DNA of 64,000 bases from Panorpa germanica (lineage: Eukaryota > Arthropoda > Insecta > Mecoptera > Panorpidae): contig OY783210.1 in assembly GCA_963678705.1 (NCBI GenBank), positions 16,865,331 to 16,929,330 on the forward strand, read 5' to 3'. The number at the start of each line of letters is the position of its first letter. Positions within the stretch are counted from its first letter, which is position 1. Positions 13,581 to 24,934 of this stretch are shown one piece after another. Both the position numbers and the translations under genes were made by a program. The notes beneath the pieces were generated by a model that made no database searches, was not told where the DNA came from, and was given only the letters and a program-made list of their open reading frames with translations.

Positions 13581-13961
13581 GGCACAGTGCGCGAGAGCAT
13601 TGATGCTAGACGTCAGACTATTCTGTACGATTGGATGGGTGAGTTGCGACACTCGTTTAGATTGTGATCGTTGTAGTATGCGAATGAAAGTATTTTCGCT
13701 AAAATTGCATCCCTCGTGCCAATGGTGAACAGTGTTCGGTTCACTAGATACTATACTTCCCTTCCGGACTAACACACTTCAGTGATCCAAATTAGTTTGG
13801 GATGTTCCTCTCCCAACTACATAATTTAGTTCTATCTTCCTCGTACACTTGCAGGTACAAAGGGTCTATAAAGACTGGCATCGCACCCCTCTAGGAGTGG
13901 AGTAAAAATCAACCAAAATAAAAAGTCAGACTGTCTTTATTTTCTGGGTTTGGTTGCTGTT
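13581..13961 (+). repeat. Possible SINE pieces (head and tail fragments)
   Basis: At 13581-13610 the sequence CACAGTGCGCGAGAGCATTG resembles the tRNA-like head of the SINE copies at 19831-19932 and 34632-34738. At 13938-13961 TATTTTCTGGGTTTGGTTG matches the SINE body downstream of box B. The two pieces are about 330 bp apart and no clear box B lies between them. This may be one copy split by an insertion, two separate fragments or chance for the head. The intervening DNA is richer in G and C and unassigned. Confidence 0.35.
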
Positions 13962-16037
13962 CAATTAGATTAATTATGTATACACATAATCGTAAATTAT
14001 GTATATAATAAAAATATAGTAAATCATATATAAAATAGGCCGACGTTAAACATATTAAATTAAAAAAAAAATTGTCCATCTGGTCATTCAACGTTTACGT
14101 AACTCAGTGAAATTTTGTGGTATTCCTTGGCAACAGCCACTTCACTTTCTCTTTGAAGAGGCCGTCTTTCACGTGCACTAATCACTTACCACAGGATTCA
14201 GGATGTTCCCTACTTGCTCCTGAGGCTACTGCTTGTTATGTTATTATTATTGTCCCTCAACTTTTCTTCCTGCAAACAAGTTAGCCGCTTAACGAGATTA
14301 TCCTTAAAATATCAATCAAGCGGAATAATTTAATTTTATGGATTCAATTGAATAATATAATTGGGTAAATAGATTTCTTTGAATAATTATATTTCAAGTA
14401 CATTTAGAAATAAAATTCAATACAATGCAAATGTTAACAATGTTACATAAGATATTTATTGTTAAAAAAAAAATTAACAATAAAATTTGCAAATAATTTT
14501 GTGGTTTTTAAAGTTGTATGAAGGCTATCAATGTGGATGGTAATTATCTAGTAATTTCTTAAGTAAAGCATAAATGCCCTAGGCCACTATGTCGTTATAA
14601 ACAATAGGATATTTCACATAAAAATTCAATTTAAATTATTAAATATAATTTTGGTGTATGTACTAAAAATATGTTGTAATTATTGTTGCATATCCCGCAG
14701 GCTATATATAAATTAAATACATTGATTTACTGATTCATGTAAATAGTTGTTTACAAGTTCATAGACAAATGTATTAATGTCAGAGCCGTATTTGAGGACC
14801 TTGACTAAACATTCTATAAGGTCTCTTTATTATTAATCATTGTCTTGTCTTGTCTCTTAGTGTCGTGTCGTTGTCTTTATCGTATTATCTACGTTCTATC
14901 GTATTACTACACGTCGATTTGTGATGGGGTAAAGCGCTAGTATATATTATATGTTTAATTAAATTTCCCAACAATATGTATAATAATTACAAACTAATAT
15001 ATATTAATTATCTTCACTCGATTAAACAAATCCATGCGCTAGAGGTCGCTATAAATAAAGCCCACTGATATGTATTGAACCAACAACCGTACAACGAATG
15101 ACATAATTATTGTCAGCTGGCATCAAATTATCTTTAATTGTTTGTTAATACCCTGAACAATGATGGGTATCGATTTCAAATGAGATTAATACTAATACCA
15201 GCATGGATAGGCTTCCAAGAATATTGATATTCAACAAAATTTGACAGATATTACTATACCACAAATTTACATGATAATATATATATTTAATTAGTGTATT
15301 TTGGATACTAAACCAATATCCCGTTGTTCATAAGAGCCGAATTGGGCTGAATAGGGCTAAGAAATACGAGGATATTGCATTTAATGTACTTAAAATAACA
15401 TTCTCCGTTTTCTGGCTATACTTTTAGCAAGATGTACCTTTCATAATAGTTATCTGATCAAAGACGTATTAAGCCTTTTTAGGCCGAAAGGTGCCTAAAC
15501 TATATAAACAATATTTTCAAAATTTTGGCAAACTCTTTTAAAAATAACTTTGTTTTAAGTTTTTCTTGAAATATCTCAAGTCTATCTTATATTATGTTTC
15601 TTTTGGGCCGATAGCTTAAGCCTTTTTAGCCTAAGAGTTAATCCGACTGTAGTTCAGGGGGCACTGCACAAACATTATAACGTCAATAAAATAAGATTTC
15701 CTTTATATTATTTCACTGTTCGACTTAAAATTTGAAGACCATAACGTTGCTAGGGTAGCTCGGAATTAGAGATGATTTCTATAGAAATGAAAGCGAAATT
15801 TCAGGGTGACCCGCAAACAACCTTAAGCAAACCTACACTGAATAAACTGGAATCAAAATTACGAAAACTTATAGAGGATACAACAGAAGTTATTAATTTT
15901 GGCTTTTACCAAGACGTGTTTTTTAGAAGGATTTGTTTAATATAATTTTTCTCTTTAAGAAAAATCGCATATGTAAATAAAAGCAGCTTTCTTGAACTGC
16001 AGCAATAGATTATTGAGTTACCTTGTAAACATTTATG

Positions 16038-16039
<2 letters not shown>
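13962..16039. other. AT-rich noncoding stretch with GGCC-containing repeat
   Basis: No gene. A phrase TAAGCCTTTTTAG occurs twice, at about 15469-15481 and 15620-15632. The first is followed by GGCCGAAAGG, the same short hairpin seen at the 3' end of the LINE at 20.8 kb. This stretch may therefore hold the tail of another LINE copy whose coding part has decayed. A run of TTGTCTTGTCTC-like words lies near 14840-14875. Confidence 0.4.

Positions 16040-16129
<90 letters not shown>
16040..16129. repeat. TA dinucleotide microsatellite
   Basis: An uninterrupted alternating TA run of about 44 units (roughly 90 bp). It can fold back on itself. Array length is likely to vary between individuals and is prone to assembly error. 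Confidence 0.97.
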
Positions 16130-16132
<3 letters not shown>

Positions 16133-19100
16133 TATGTATCAAAAACGTTTAGATTTAAATTAAACGTAGATGCTATCTAACTGTGATATATTTCTAAAAG
16201 ATTTTTTTTTTAAACTTAAATAATTTCGCAACAAATGCTAGTTTGGTTCTGTATTCATATTATAAGACTGTCTGTTACCTAAATTAATAAATTAGTATAA
16301 GTTGACATAACCTCATCCTATTATGCAAATGAATCCAACAAACACAACACAGACACAGCAGGCACTGTTAGTGTAAGTCACGTGACACGTCTGTGTGACA
16401 AGACTCACTCATTTTGAGACTGACTTCACATTGATTGTGATACACATTAATAATTTTATTTATAAATAATTAAAATATGTTTATTTGATAATTAGTAGAA
16501 GAAAGAATAATTAAATGTTTTAACGTAATGTAAAACAAGTCTAACATGGGGTTACAAATTGTATTTTCACACTTATATATGTTTTTATACCTGGAGAAGG
16601 TTAATCCATTCATTAGTTTTGTATTGTATTATTAGATAATTTGATGTACTAGGACTACGGTCGAAGGACCCTTAAGAAAACAAAACAGTTTTCATTTGTA
16701 ATAGAGTTAAAGAAATTTATAAATAATTAAATAAAAAATCAATAAATTTTTACAAGAATTTTTTAAATAAATTTGTTATTAAATTTTGACTTTTATTTTG
16801 ACGCTTACTGAATGCAACGATACAGTTATTATACAGACTTGTCTTTGCCGTCAAAAATTAAGAGAGTACTTAAGTTTTCTTAATTTTTTTACCAGTGCGA
16901 TTTTAAGACCGGTTATGTTTGCATGTCGTTTTCTTTTTAAAATTTGTTAATAAAATATATCTTAATGAGAAACTCTGGTAGTGTTGCAATTTAACCGAAT
17001 CGTCTTCCGTCAAGTATTGTAATTGTTTATTGATCTTGTGTTTCCTCGGATAGCTTCTTATGATTTTCATTTTATCAGTAGGTGTTGTACTGTTATTTGG
17101 AAGTTACTAGTATTGGAATATTCTGCTCTGATGGTAAGATGTATTCCATTTTGAAATTGCATATTTAATAAGTAATAAACCACAACAGAGAAGTTTTAAA
17201 AATCGCAATAAATATGTAACCTACTTTTAGAAAATCACAAGAGTTTTAAATACATAAAACATATGTCTATAAAAAGATCCAGGGCACAAAAATACAAAAT
17301 TATTTAATAAGTTTAACTTTGTCTATTATTTAACGTTTTTGGTCATCATTTACTTTTATCTTTTCTGTTTTCTTAATTCATTTGAATATAACAACTCAAA
17401 AAAATAACACAAGTTAACAGTTTCACCTCATTTCTACCTGCTCACAATTCATTTTAAAATAAACAATTTACATTTTTTTAGTAGTTTTATATTTTTATTG
17501 CATAATTTGTGTCTTAAATATTTCACGGCGGTTACCTCTACCTTTTATTATTTCGGTTTTATTGAAGGTATTCATTAAATAACATTTAAAAAACAACAAT
17601 CGTAAAAATGTAACTGTGTTAATAGGTTGTCTAGACCTCTGGCGCTTCCGTGGTTTGCGTACCCAAATTAACCAAAATTTAGGACAAATTTTATATATAC
17701 AATATATAATACAAGTACAACATTTACAGGATTTTGTAACTGATACTGTATTGTAACTAATTAGTTGCTTTAGATAATTACAGACTTGTTGTTTAATTAT
17801 TAGGTGATAAAAGAATAATAGAGTACAAGGCCGTCACTTGTAAGTACAGGTTACAAACAAAATTTCTAATTAATTTGACGTGCATGATGTGTAATTAGTT
17901 ATATAATTGTCAAATATGACGAAAATGATTATACGCTTCAATTAATATCAATGCTAGAGTAATATAGTACTCTAGGGATCCGTTTGAAGGTTTCAAACTC
18001 TTCTCCACTGCTCTGCTTTAATTTCGCTGTAAGAAATGTGATTGGGTATAAATGAAATAAAGATTTATACAATCAGGAATGGTAAGGATAGAATTTAGAA
18101 CATGAAATCAAAACAAAATGACTTTTTGAGTCATAAATCAATACAGTTTCTTAAGAAATACCATTTGCAGTCTTTGCTCAATAAATACTCATCCGTATTT
18201 AGTATTCGAAACGTTGTGCACTTAATATCGGAATATACTTTCCTTACGTAATAATAAACAAGCATTGCTTGTCTTATTGCTTCACATTTGTTAGAAAAAA
18301 GTATATATTTAAAAACAAAATAGAGTCAAAATGTGTATTACAATCCAAACAAGTTCTGGAATCTAGAATGACACTATTTCAGCTAATTTGTGGAATAGTT
18401 GTTCCAGGTCTGATGTAGTAAGATGTCTACTGCTTGTAGTCAACCTCCTTCGTGATAACAAACCTAAACATATCATCCAAGACGCCACGTCGCACCACGC
18501 CATACACAAATGTTCTTAAGTTATTAACTGTTGTTCGGTGTAGCGCCCTGGTGTTTGTTGTGTTGCGGCTAACGGGACGGCAGGGGCAACGTTGACTGAA
18601 TTACTGCTGCTGCTGTGTCGCCTTACAACATTTGCAATATAATATGTTTACCGTACAAATACAATGTGACTATTATCGTCCTACTCATATTGTTTATAAT
18701 AAAATACTTGCTTGAATACACTGCACTATTTAATAACAATTGGGTTGTATACGTAGTTTTAAATTATATAAAAATTTGCAATTATTTCTTAAGTCAGTGC
18801 TCTCATTACAGGGTTTTTCCACCCAGATCTTGGTTTTTTATTGTCGTCTATTTACTGTCAATAAAATATCTCATTATCTGGGTTTATCGGTAATTTACCG
18901 AAAAGAAATAGTAAATTTAGATGCACTGTGGACATAAAAAAACAAACGAACGTAATTTGAAGCCATACTGTAACTTGTTTTGCACCGAACAAATGAATAA
19001 GGAGTGTTAGTTTTTTCTGGGTTTCTTTTTGTGGCTATAATCTGTAGCTAGGACAATTTTCAAGAAAAAATTTTGCAAATTAATTTCACAATTCTGAGAA

Positions 19101-19830
19101 GTAAAATTTCATTTAATTTTCTAAAAGTTGTAATATTTTCTGTCAGTTTTTTTAACACTGTACAAGAATTTCGTCTAGAGGGTTTAATCAAACCAATATA
19201 GTTCGTTCTTGCGGAAATTCTGTGGTAAATGTCCAATCTTCAATAGCCAAGAACAACTACCAACGAAACTAAATAAATAATGCACAATTGTTACAATTTC
19301 AAACATCTTTTTGTTTTCTTATTTTAGTGAGAGTGTTTTTGTATGTTTTATATGAGGTAAAACTGTTGTAACTGTGGCAGGAACGTGTACAAGCAACATT
19401 TTGCGTCTTGTTCGACATATATACAAAAACCTGATATTGTAAATACAGCGCGAATATAACAGAAAAAACCACGTTTAGTTGATATGTGTCAAAATCTATT
19501 AAATATTATTTTAAAAACTTACTTTTTTAATTTAATTTATTAACTTCAGATAGGTCTCACAATTGCACAAAAATTGTAAAAAAAATTGGTCAAATAATGC
19601 TTTAGACACCTTCTTAGGCTAAGATTGCACTGCGAAAAATACTAGCGCAGATAGAAGAATAATAAAAATATAAATAATAATTTCCGTGCGACTTTTAAAT
19701 CAGCAGAGTGCGTGTACATTTATATAACAGAATTACGGATTTATTTCTGCGCTATACTTTTAGAAAGAGGCGTCTAAAGCATTCCTTCGACCTATTTCTT
19801 TGCAGTGTTTGAACTACACCGCTTTCTGAT
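16130..19830. other. AT-rich noncoding stretch
   Basis: No gene recognised in about 3.7 kb. A GC-richer patch at about 18478-18622 contains a CTG trinucleotide run (GCTGCTGCTG) but no open frame with recognisable content. The overlapping frames at 18615-18937 give hydrophobic translations typical of AT-rich DNA. Confidence 0.5.
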
Positions 19831-19932
19831 AGTAACCAAACCCAGAAAATATAACTCTGATCCTAGTATCGAACCCAAAAACACAGTAGTTATCATAAAA
19901 CATCAATGCTCTCGTCCACTGTGTTATCTTAA
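19831..19932 (-). repeat. tRNA-derived SINE copy, family A
   Basis: Read on the minus strand, the copy has a head with CACAGTGGACGAGAGCATTG (box A-like), then GGGTTCGATACT (a good RNA polymerase III box B), then a body with ATATTTTCTGGGTTTGGTT. The same order and wording recur at 34632-34738, which shows an interspersed family and not a single tRNA. The spacing and the lack of a paired acceptor stem argue against a working tRNA gene. Confidence 0.75.
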
Positions 19933-20173
19933 TACCCGTTAGAACTCAGTATTTTAAAATATGTTTTCGACACTTTTCTATTAGTCAAAGAAATATGTCG
20001 TTAAAAGATGTTATAGGTAAAAGGTCAAATTTGAATTTAAATTAGAATTTTTGGTGTAGAAGGTGACTCCTGTTCGGTCGCCATCTTTAAAATAATGGTG
20101 GAATCAGTTTTTCTTAATTATCTTAAAAATTATAACTCTCATAAAAATTTTGTGAAGAGCTTTTTTGTAGATA
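19933..20173. other. Short noncoding stretch before a LINE
   Basis: AT-rich and without a gene. It leads directly into the 5'-truncated LINE copy at 20174. Confidence 0.5.
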
Positions 20174-20829
20174 ATGACAATATCTATCAATATCAATTTA
20201 TATAAAAGGTTATGGGAAAATAATGTGCCTCAGTACCTTATAGAAAAAGATATAAAACACATAAGAACAGCAAGGTTTAGATTGGGAAATGAGGAAAAAG
20301 GAAACAGATACTGGGAAAGTAGTGAGGAAAGAAAGTGTAGAGTGTGTGGAGCGGAGGACGAAACACTGGAGCGCATTAAGTTTGAGTGTAAGGAAAAAGT
20401 AGCGAGCGAAAGGAATATTGGCCAGCTATTAAAGGGAGGCAGTGAAGGAAAGAGGTGGAGGGCGGAAATAGTAAAAAGGAAAGGAAAAATAGGACAATAA
20501 ATAAGCTGGTGGCTGGGTTGCACAAGGAACAGGAAGAGAGAGGAAGTACTAACAGAGGCAGTGAAGGGAAGCAGGAGAAAGAAGGAAGTTGCGAGGAAAG
20601 AGTTAAACTTCAGTCCAGAAAAATAGACTAGGGAATAGACCAGTCCAGAAGGAAGACTTGGGAAAATGAAGGAAGAGGGTCAAGAGAAGAAGAAGCAGAA
20701 AGTACTTTTGGAAATAAAAAGGTCTAGAATAGTTTAAATTTAATTGTAAGTTGAAGTATATGAAATGTAATAAGAATGTAGATTGTAAAGCCGAAAGGTG
20801 AACAATAAACAACAATTAATAATAATAAT
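20174..20829 (+). mobile_element. LINE 3' end, best-preserved copy (copy 2)
   Basis: A 5'-truncated non-LTR retrotransposon. The frame 20174-20500 encodes 108 residues of the extreme C terminus of the polymerase protein. These include YKRLWENNVPQYL, then ARFRLGNEEKGNRYW, then a Cys-x2-Cys pair (residues 55 and 58) with Cys72 downstream, the zinc-binding tail typical of such LINEs. The usual histidine of that motif (LEHI in other copies here) is arginine 67 in this copy. After the stop comes a purine-rich stretch, then AAAGCCGAAAGGTG, a short stem with a GAAA loop, then an A-rich end and a TAA/AAT repeat tail at about 20812-20829. The reverse transcriptase and endonuclease are missing, so the copy is dead. 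At least six relatives lie in the window. Confidence 0.85.
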
Positions 20830-23800
20830 ATCTACAACTTTTATAATATGAATCTTATAAGGAAAAATAAATATTAAATATATTATGATTGTTAAATTTT
20901 TAACAAGAATTCATAATTTTAATACAACAATTCATTATATGTCAATATATTTGTTAATATTCATAAGGTACTGAAACACCAAAGACGATACAGTGTCAGA
21001 GATCGATAAAGCGTTGACTTTGCTTCCATTCCTGGATCAACGCTATGGTATCTAGGCATGGCTTCTATTATATGTATTTAATTCTGTATACAACCAATAA
21101 TAATACTTACAACATGTGAGTGCTCGCTACTATGAAAACTGAATATTATCGGTGAATAGATTGGCATCGAAAATAGACCATCATAAAAGATTAATAAACG
21201 CGGTTCTCCGCTATATTTACATTCTGGTACGCGTTCTGCACACATCATGAATTGTGCACGGGTTAATCAGATTCTTTGGTATAAAAGTTTTAGCAGTAGG
21301 CAGCAAGCAAAGCAATACGTCGGTCTTTATATTTTATATAAACCATACCACACACCTATACGTACCTATATAGTATGTATGTATACATACAAGTTAACAT
21401 TTGTCGGTTAGGGCGCCTTTTAGAGGTATTTTGAGGGTTTTGGTATGTGGTTCTACTCCCGTAACGTCCCCATTTACTTCTGAACTCTAACTTAGAGCTA
21501 AAGATCTTTCTAAACCTTCTTTTATATGAAATGGTGTTATAGTGAAAGTATTATTATATTTTGCAGGGGTAATAACGAACAATGTTAGGAGTATTTTGTT
21601 TATTGAATGTAATAAGAATATTAACGTATATATTTTAAGTTATATTTGCTCGGTGTGTTTCATAATTAGAATGTTAATTAGTATGTTTACTTATATTCTT
21701 CGATAGTCCGAACTAAGAAACACTAGAATAATTCACTGCAGAGTTTATATTTGATAATCATGTATGTATATATATATATTACTGTCGTTTATAAAAGAAG
21801 TCGATTATGTAACAAAAAGGAATATTTGAACACCCTGTACAAACGAAGACGTTATTACGCCTGCAAGATATAATAATGCTTCCATTATAACCCAATTTAA
21901 TTTAATAAAAGGTGTAGAAAAAATTCCCAGTATTATTTCAACAATAAAAGCAAATTGAATTTAAATATTAAATACATAGTAGTAGTAATCAATGTCTAAA
22001 TACATTCTCCCTAAGTATTATTCAATGCATGCATGTACTTTGATTTCCCATTCATAATAGATTCGTTTCGTGTTACGTAATGCATCCATTGGCCGATATA
22101 TCATACGCATAAGACAGACATAGTTACAAGTATAGTATAGAAAACGACAATAAAGGCAAATTGAAGTTTATGAACGTCGTTGGGGCCGTTCAAGTCGTTG
22201 CGGCCCGTTCAGAGGCGTTCAAAACTTGTACTGAGGTGGTGGTAAAAGTAAAGAAGGAGGAAACAGAAGGGAAATTTTATGGTATGGGGAAAATAGGGTG
22301 GTTTTATAGGGAGTACCACAGTTTTTCTTTATCGATTCTGTACCGCGTGTTTGTAAATGCCAACACGGAAGTCAAAGGTTTTATTATAGTACTACTGGCG
22401 TATCTATTTCTTTTATTTACTAATTATAGATTTGAATAATTAAATATAATCATAGAGTAGGATACTAACACTATATTTTTGTATATACTATTCTTCTAAT
22501 TATCAGAAAAACCTTTTTATTGAAATTTATCAAAGCTCCAAACCTCAAAGTTTTTATATATATTGTAGAATACTTATTTACATTACATATATATTATTTA
22601 CTGCATTTTAATTTGTAATTGTCGTAGTTATAAAAAATAATAAGCTAGTAATATAGATTAAGAAAAAGATACAAAATGAGAGAACAGGTAGGAAAAGGAA
22701 TGAAAGGAGAAATATTGAATAAAATTGGAAATCAGTTATGAGGTATCAAAAAAAAAAGAAATAAGCTTACGAAAATGAGAGAAGAAGCTTTAAGATTGAT
22801 AAGGAACAGTAATTATGTGTTTGCCTTTACAAAATTTCAATTATATAAACTTTTTTAATAAAAAGTTTGCTGTTAATGAAAAATTATGTATTTTTATCAA
22901 TTTAGTTTTTCTTAATTTGTGAACAGTGACTTGCGGTTATCTATAAATAACGTTACAAAAATTTCATCCTCCTCCCCATTGTTACCCCCTGCCCCAATGT
23001 AGTGACGTCACGAATTTGAAAGGAAGAGTTTCTTTAATTTTATGTTTGAATCCAAAATTTTCTTATGTGGAAATACAACATTAAATTGTATGTGACATTA
23101 AAGTGTTTAACCTTTCCTCTCTTGTCACGTCTTGTGACACTTTGAGAGCCTCCTCCCTCCTTCTTGTATGGTGTTTTTTTTTATAACCTCTTTCACTCGT
23201 TAATAAAATATTGAATAGAAGAAATAAAAATTTATTATAGACGAAAATGTTACTTATGGTTAGACAGAATTAAATTTGCTGTGATAGGAAAAAGGAAATT
23301 TTGAACACCAAGGAGAGAAGTATAAAGGCAGTGGTGTCCAACATATTTGAACCTTGATACTAATTTAATAATTTTTTTTTTCTTTATTTTCTTAAATACC
23401 CACTATTGTCATCAGACTAAATAAAATATCATATTAAATATTAATAAACCATGAAGGTCACAAAAATTATTTTCCTGACCGGTATAGGTTAAAGTATAGT
23501 ATTAATATTAATAGTATAATAACCTATTTAAATATTTAAGTACCTACAAAATTCAATGAATACCTTATACACCAAAAATTGATTTAATTAATTATTCACC
23601 GAAAACATATTATACACGTCTTCAATATTTAGTTGATATTTCAACAAAAATTAAATATTTTTGTTGTGTTATAAGTGTTGCATGTCGCATTGGTTTTGTT
23701 TTATATATTTCCCAATGAACATAGCCTGGCAGTACTGTTGCTCAATTGACTAATATAATACTGGGAAATCGAACAAACAAAACAAAGCAATATTAATATA

Positions 23801-24626
23801 AGTACAATATTCTATGTAGTCTGTAGGTAGGATATAAATAATAATCACGAAATATTTTGATTTTGTTATAAATTATAAATTGTATTTGAACGAACAAGAA
23901 CCTGCAGACGTTTTTGGTTGTAGGTTTATATTCTGGTGCTGCTAAATCTGCTTTTACTCGAACTTGTGGAAAATTATTGCTACGTGAACAATAGGTAACA
24001 GTAAAACAAATATTATATTTTATTAACTAAAATAATGCTAAAATTCAACGGTTATGTTTTTATTTTACCGATCAAACACGACTAGCTTCATGTTCGTTTT
24101 TTCTGTTTTTATTGTTTGATATTTTACACATTTTGTACATTAAGCTATTGAATAGAATAGAATATTTGTAAGTTGCTATTTTAAGAAATTTTAATGTTAT
24201 TACTGATCTGTGCTTCTCTTTACGCAAAGCGACGTCTGTTTTGTTATAACGAGTATAATTTTAATTCGTAATTGTAATGTAGAAAATATTTTTGCTGAAA
24301 TAAAATTGTAATATTTTATTAGAATATAAATTTTAACAGGTGTTCAATTTTAAATATTTATTTTCATTTCATTAACAAAATAATTTTTTTTACAAGTTTC
24401 ATAATGTATGCGTCTTTTAACTAATTTTTATTTTCAAAGTTGGATATTTTTTATTCGATTTGGCAATTAGGTACCTTTAAGAATCTAAAGAACTCACTGT
24501 ATTTGTGTTCGAAAATAAAGTTAATACATTCTATTTACTTGATTAATATATATTAAGACTACTTTAGTACACAAACTACACAATCGTTAAGTTTAAAATA
24601 TAATTGAATTAAAGATGTATTATTAC
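20830..24626. other. AT-rich noncoding stretch
   Basis: No gene in about 3.8 kb. At 20989-21050 a stretch beginning CAGTGTCAGAGATCG resembles a decayed SINE head. A TATAAAAG word lies at 21280-21287 with a purine-rich segment after it. It is a possible core promoter, but I see no open frame that would use it. At 22968-23012 a pyrimidine-rich segment is followed by TGACGTCACG, similar to the inner ends of the elements at 41.7-48.9 kb. The frame at 22161-22439 is unrecognised. Confidence 0.5.
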
Positions 24627-24934
24627 GTAGGCGTCCAAATATACTGTTTCGATACATTCATCTAGATATTATTTATAAATATTTATTAGATAATATAATT
24701 AAGTTACAATTAATTACATATATGGCAGAACATGAGCTCTAACAAAAAACTTATTGTTTAATCTATATAATTTAATATGAATAAGTTAATAATTATTTAT
24801 CATGTTAGAATTGTTGCATTTAAAATCTCGAAGGCGTATAAATATACTGTTTTGATACATTTACCGAGATATTAGTTTCTTTAACTAATTATAAAAGCCA
24901 ATATATTAACTCTAACAAAGAACCTATTGTTTAA
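24627..24934. repeat. Diverged tandem duplication, about 205-bp unit
   Basis: The block 24627-24762 (starting GTAGGCGTCCAAATATACTG, ending ACTTATTGTTTAAT) is repeated in the same direction at about 24831-24934 (starting AAGGCGTATAAATATACTG, ending CCTATTGTTTAAT). Conserved anchors include GATACATT, AGATATTA and CTCTAACAAA. The second unit is shorter inside, so deletions have occurred. No coding content. Confidence 0.75.

Noticed and set aside
15906..16142. Open frame of 78 codons, mostly alternating Ile and Tyr
   Set aside because: Product of the TA microsatellite; not a protein gene.
20230..20523. 97-codon gene on the minus strand
   Set aside because: Antisense shadow of the LINE coding end.
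22670..22810. Another LINE 3' end
   Set aside because: Only purine-richness is shared; no alignable motif such as the GNRYW or cysteine segment.
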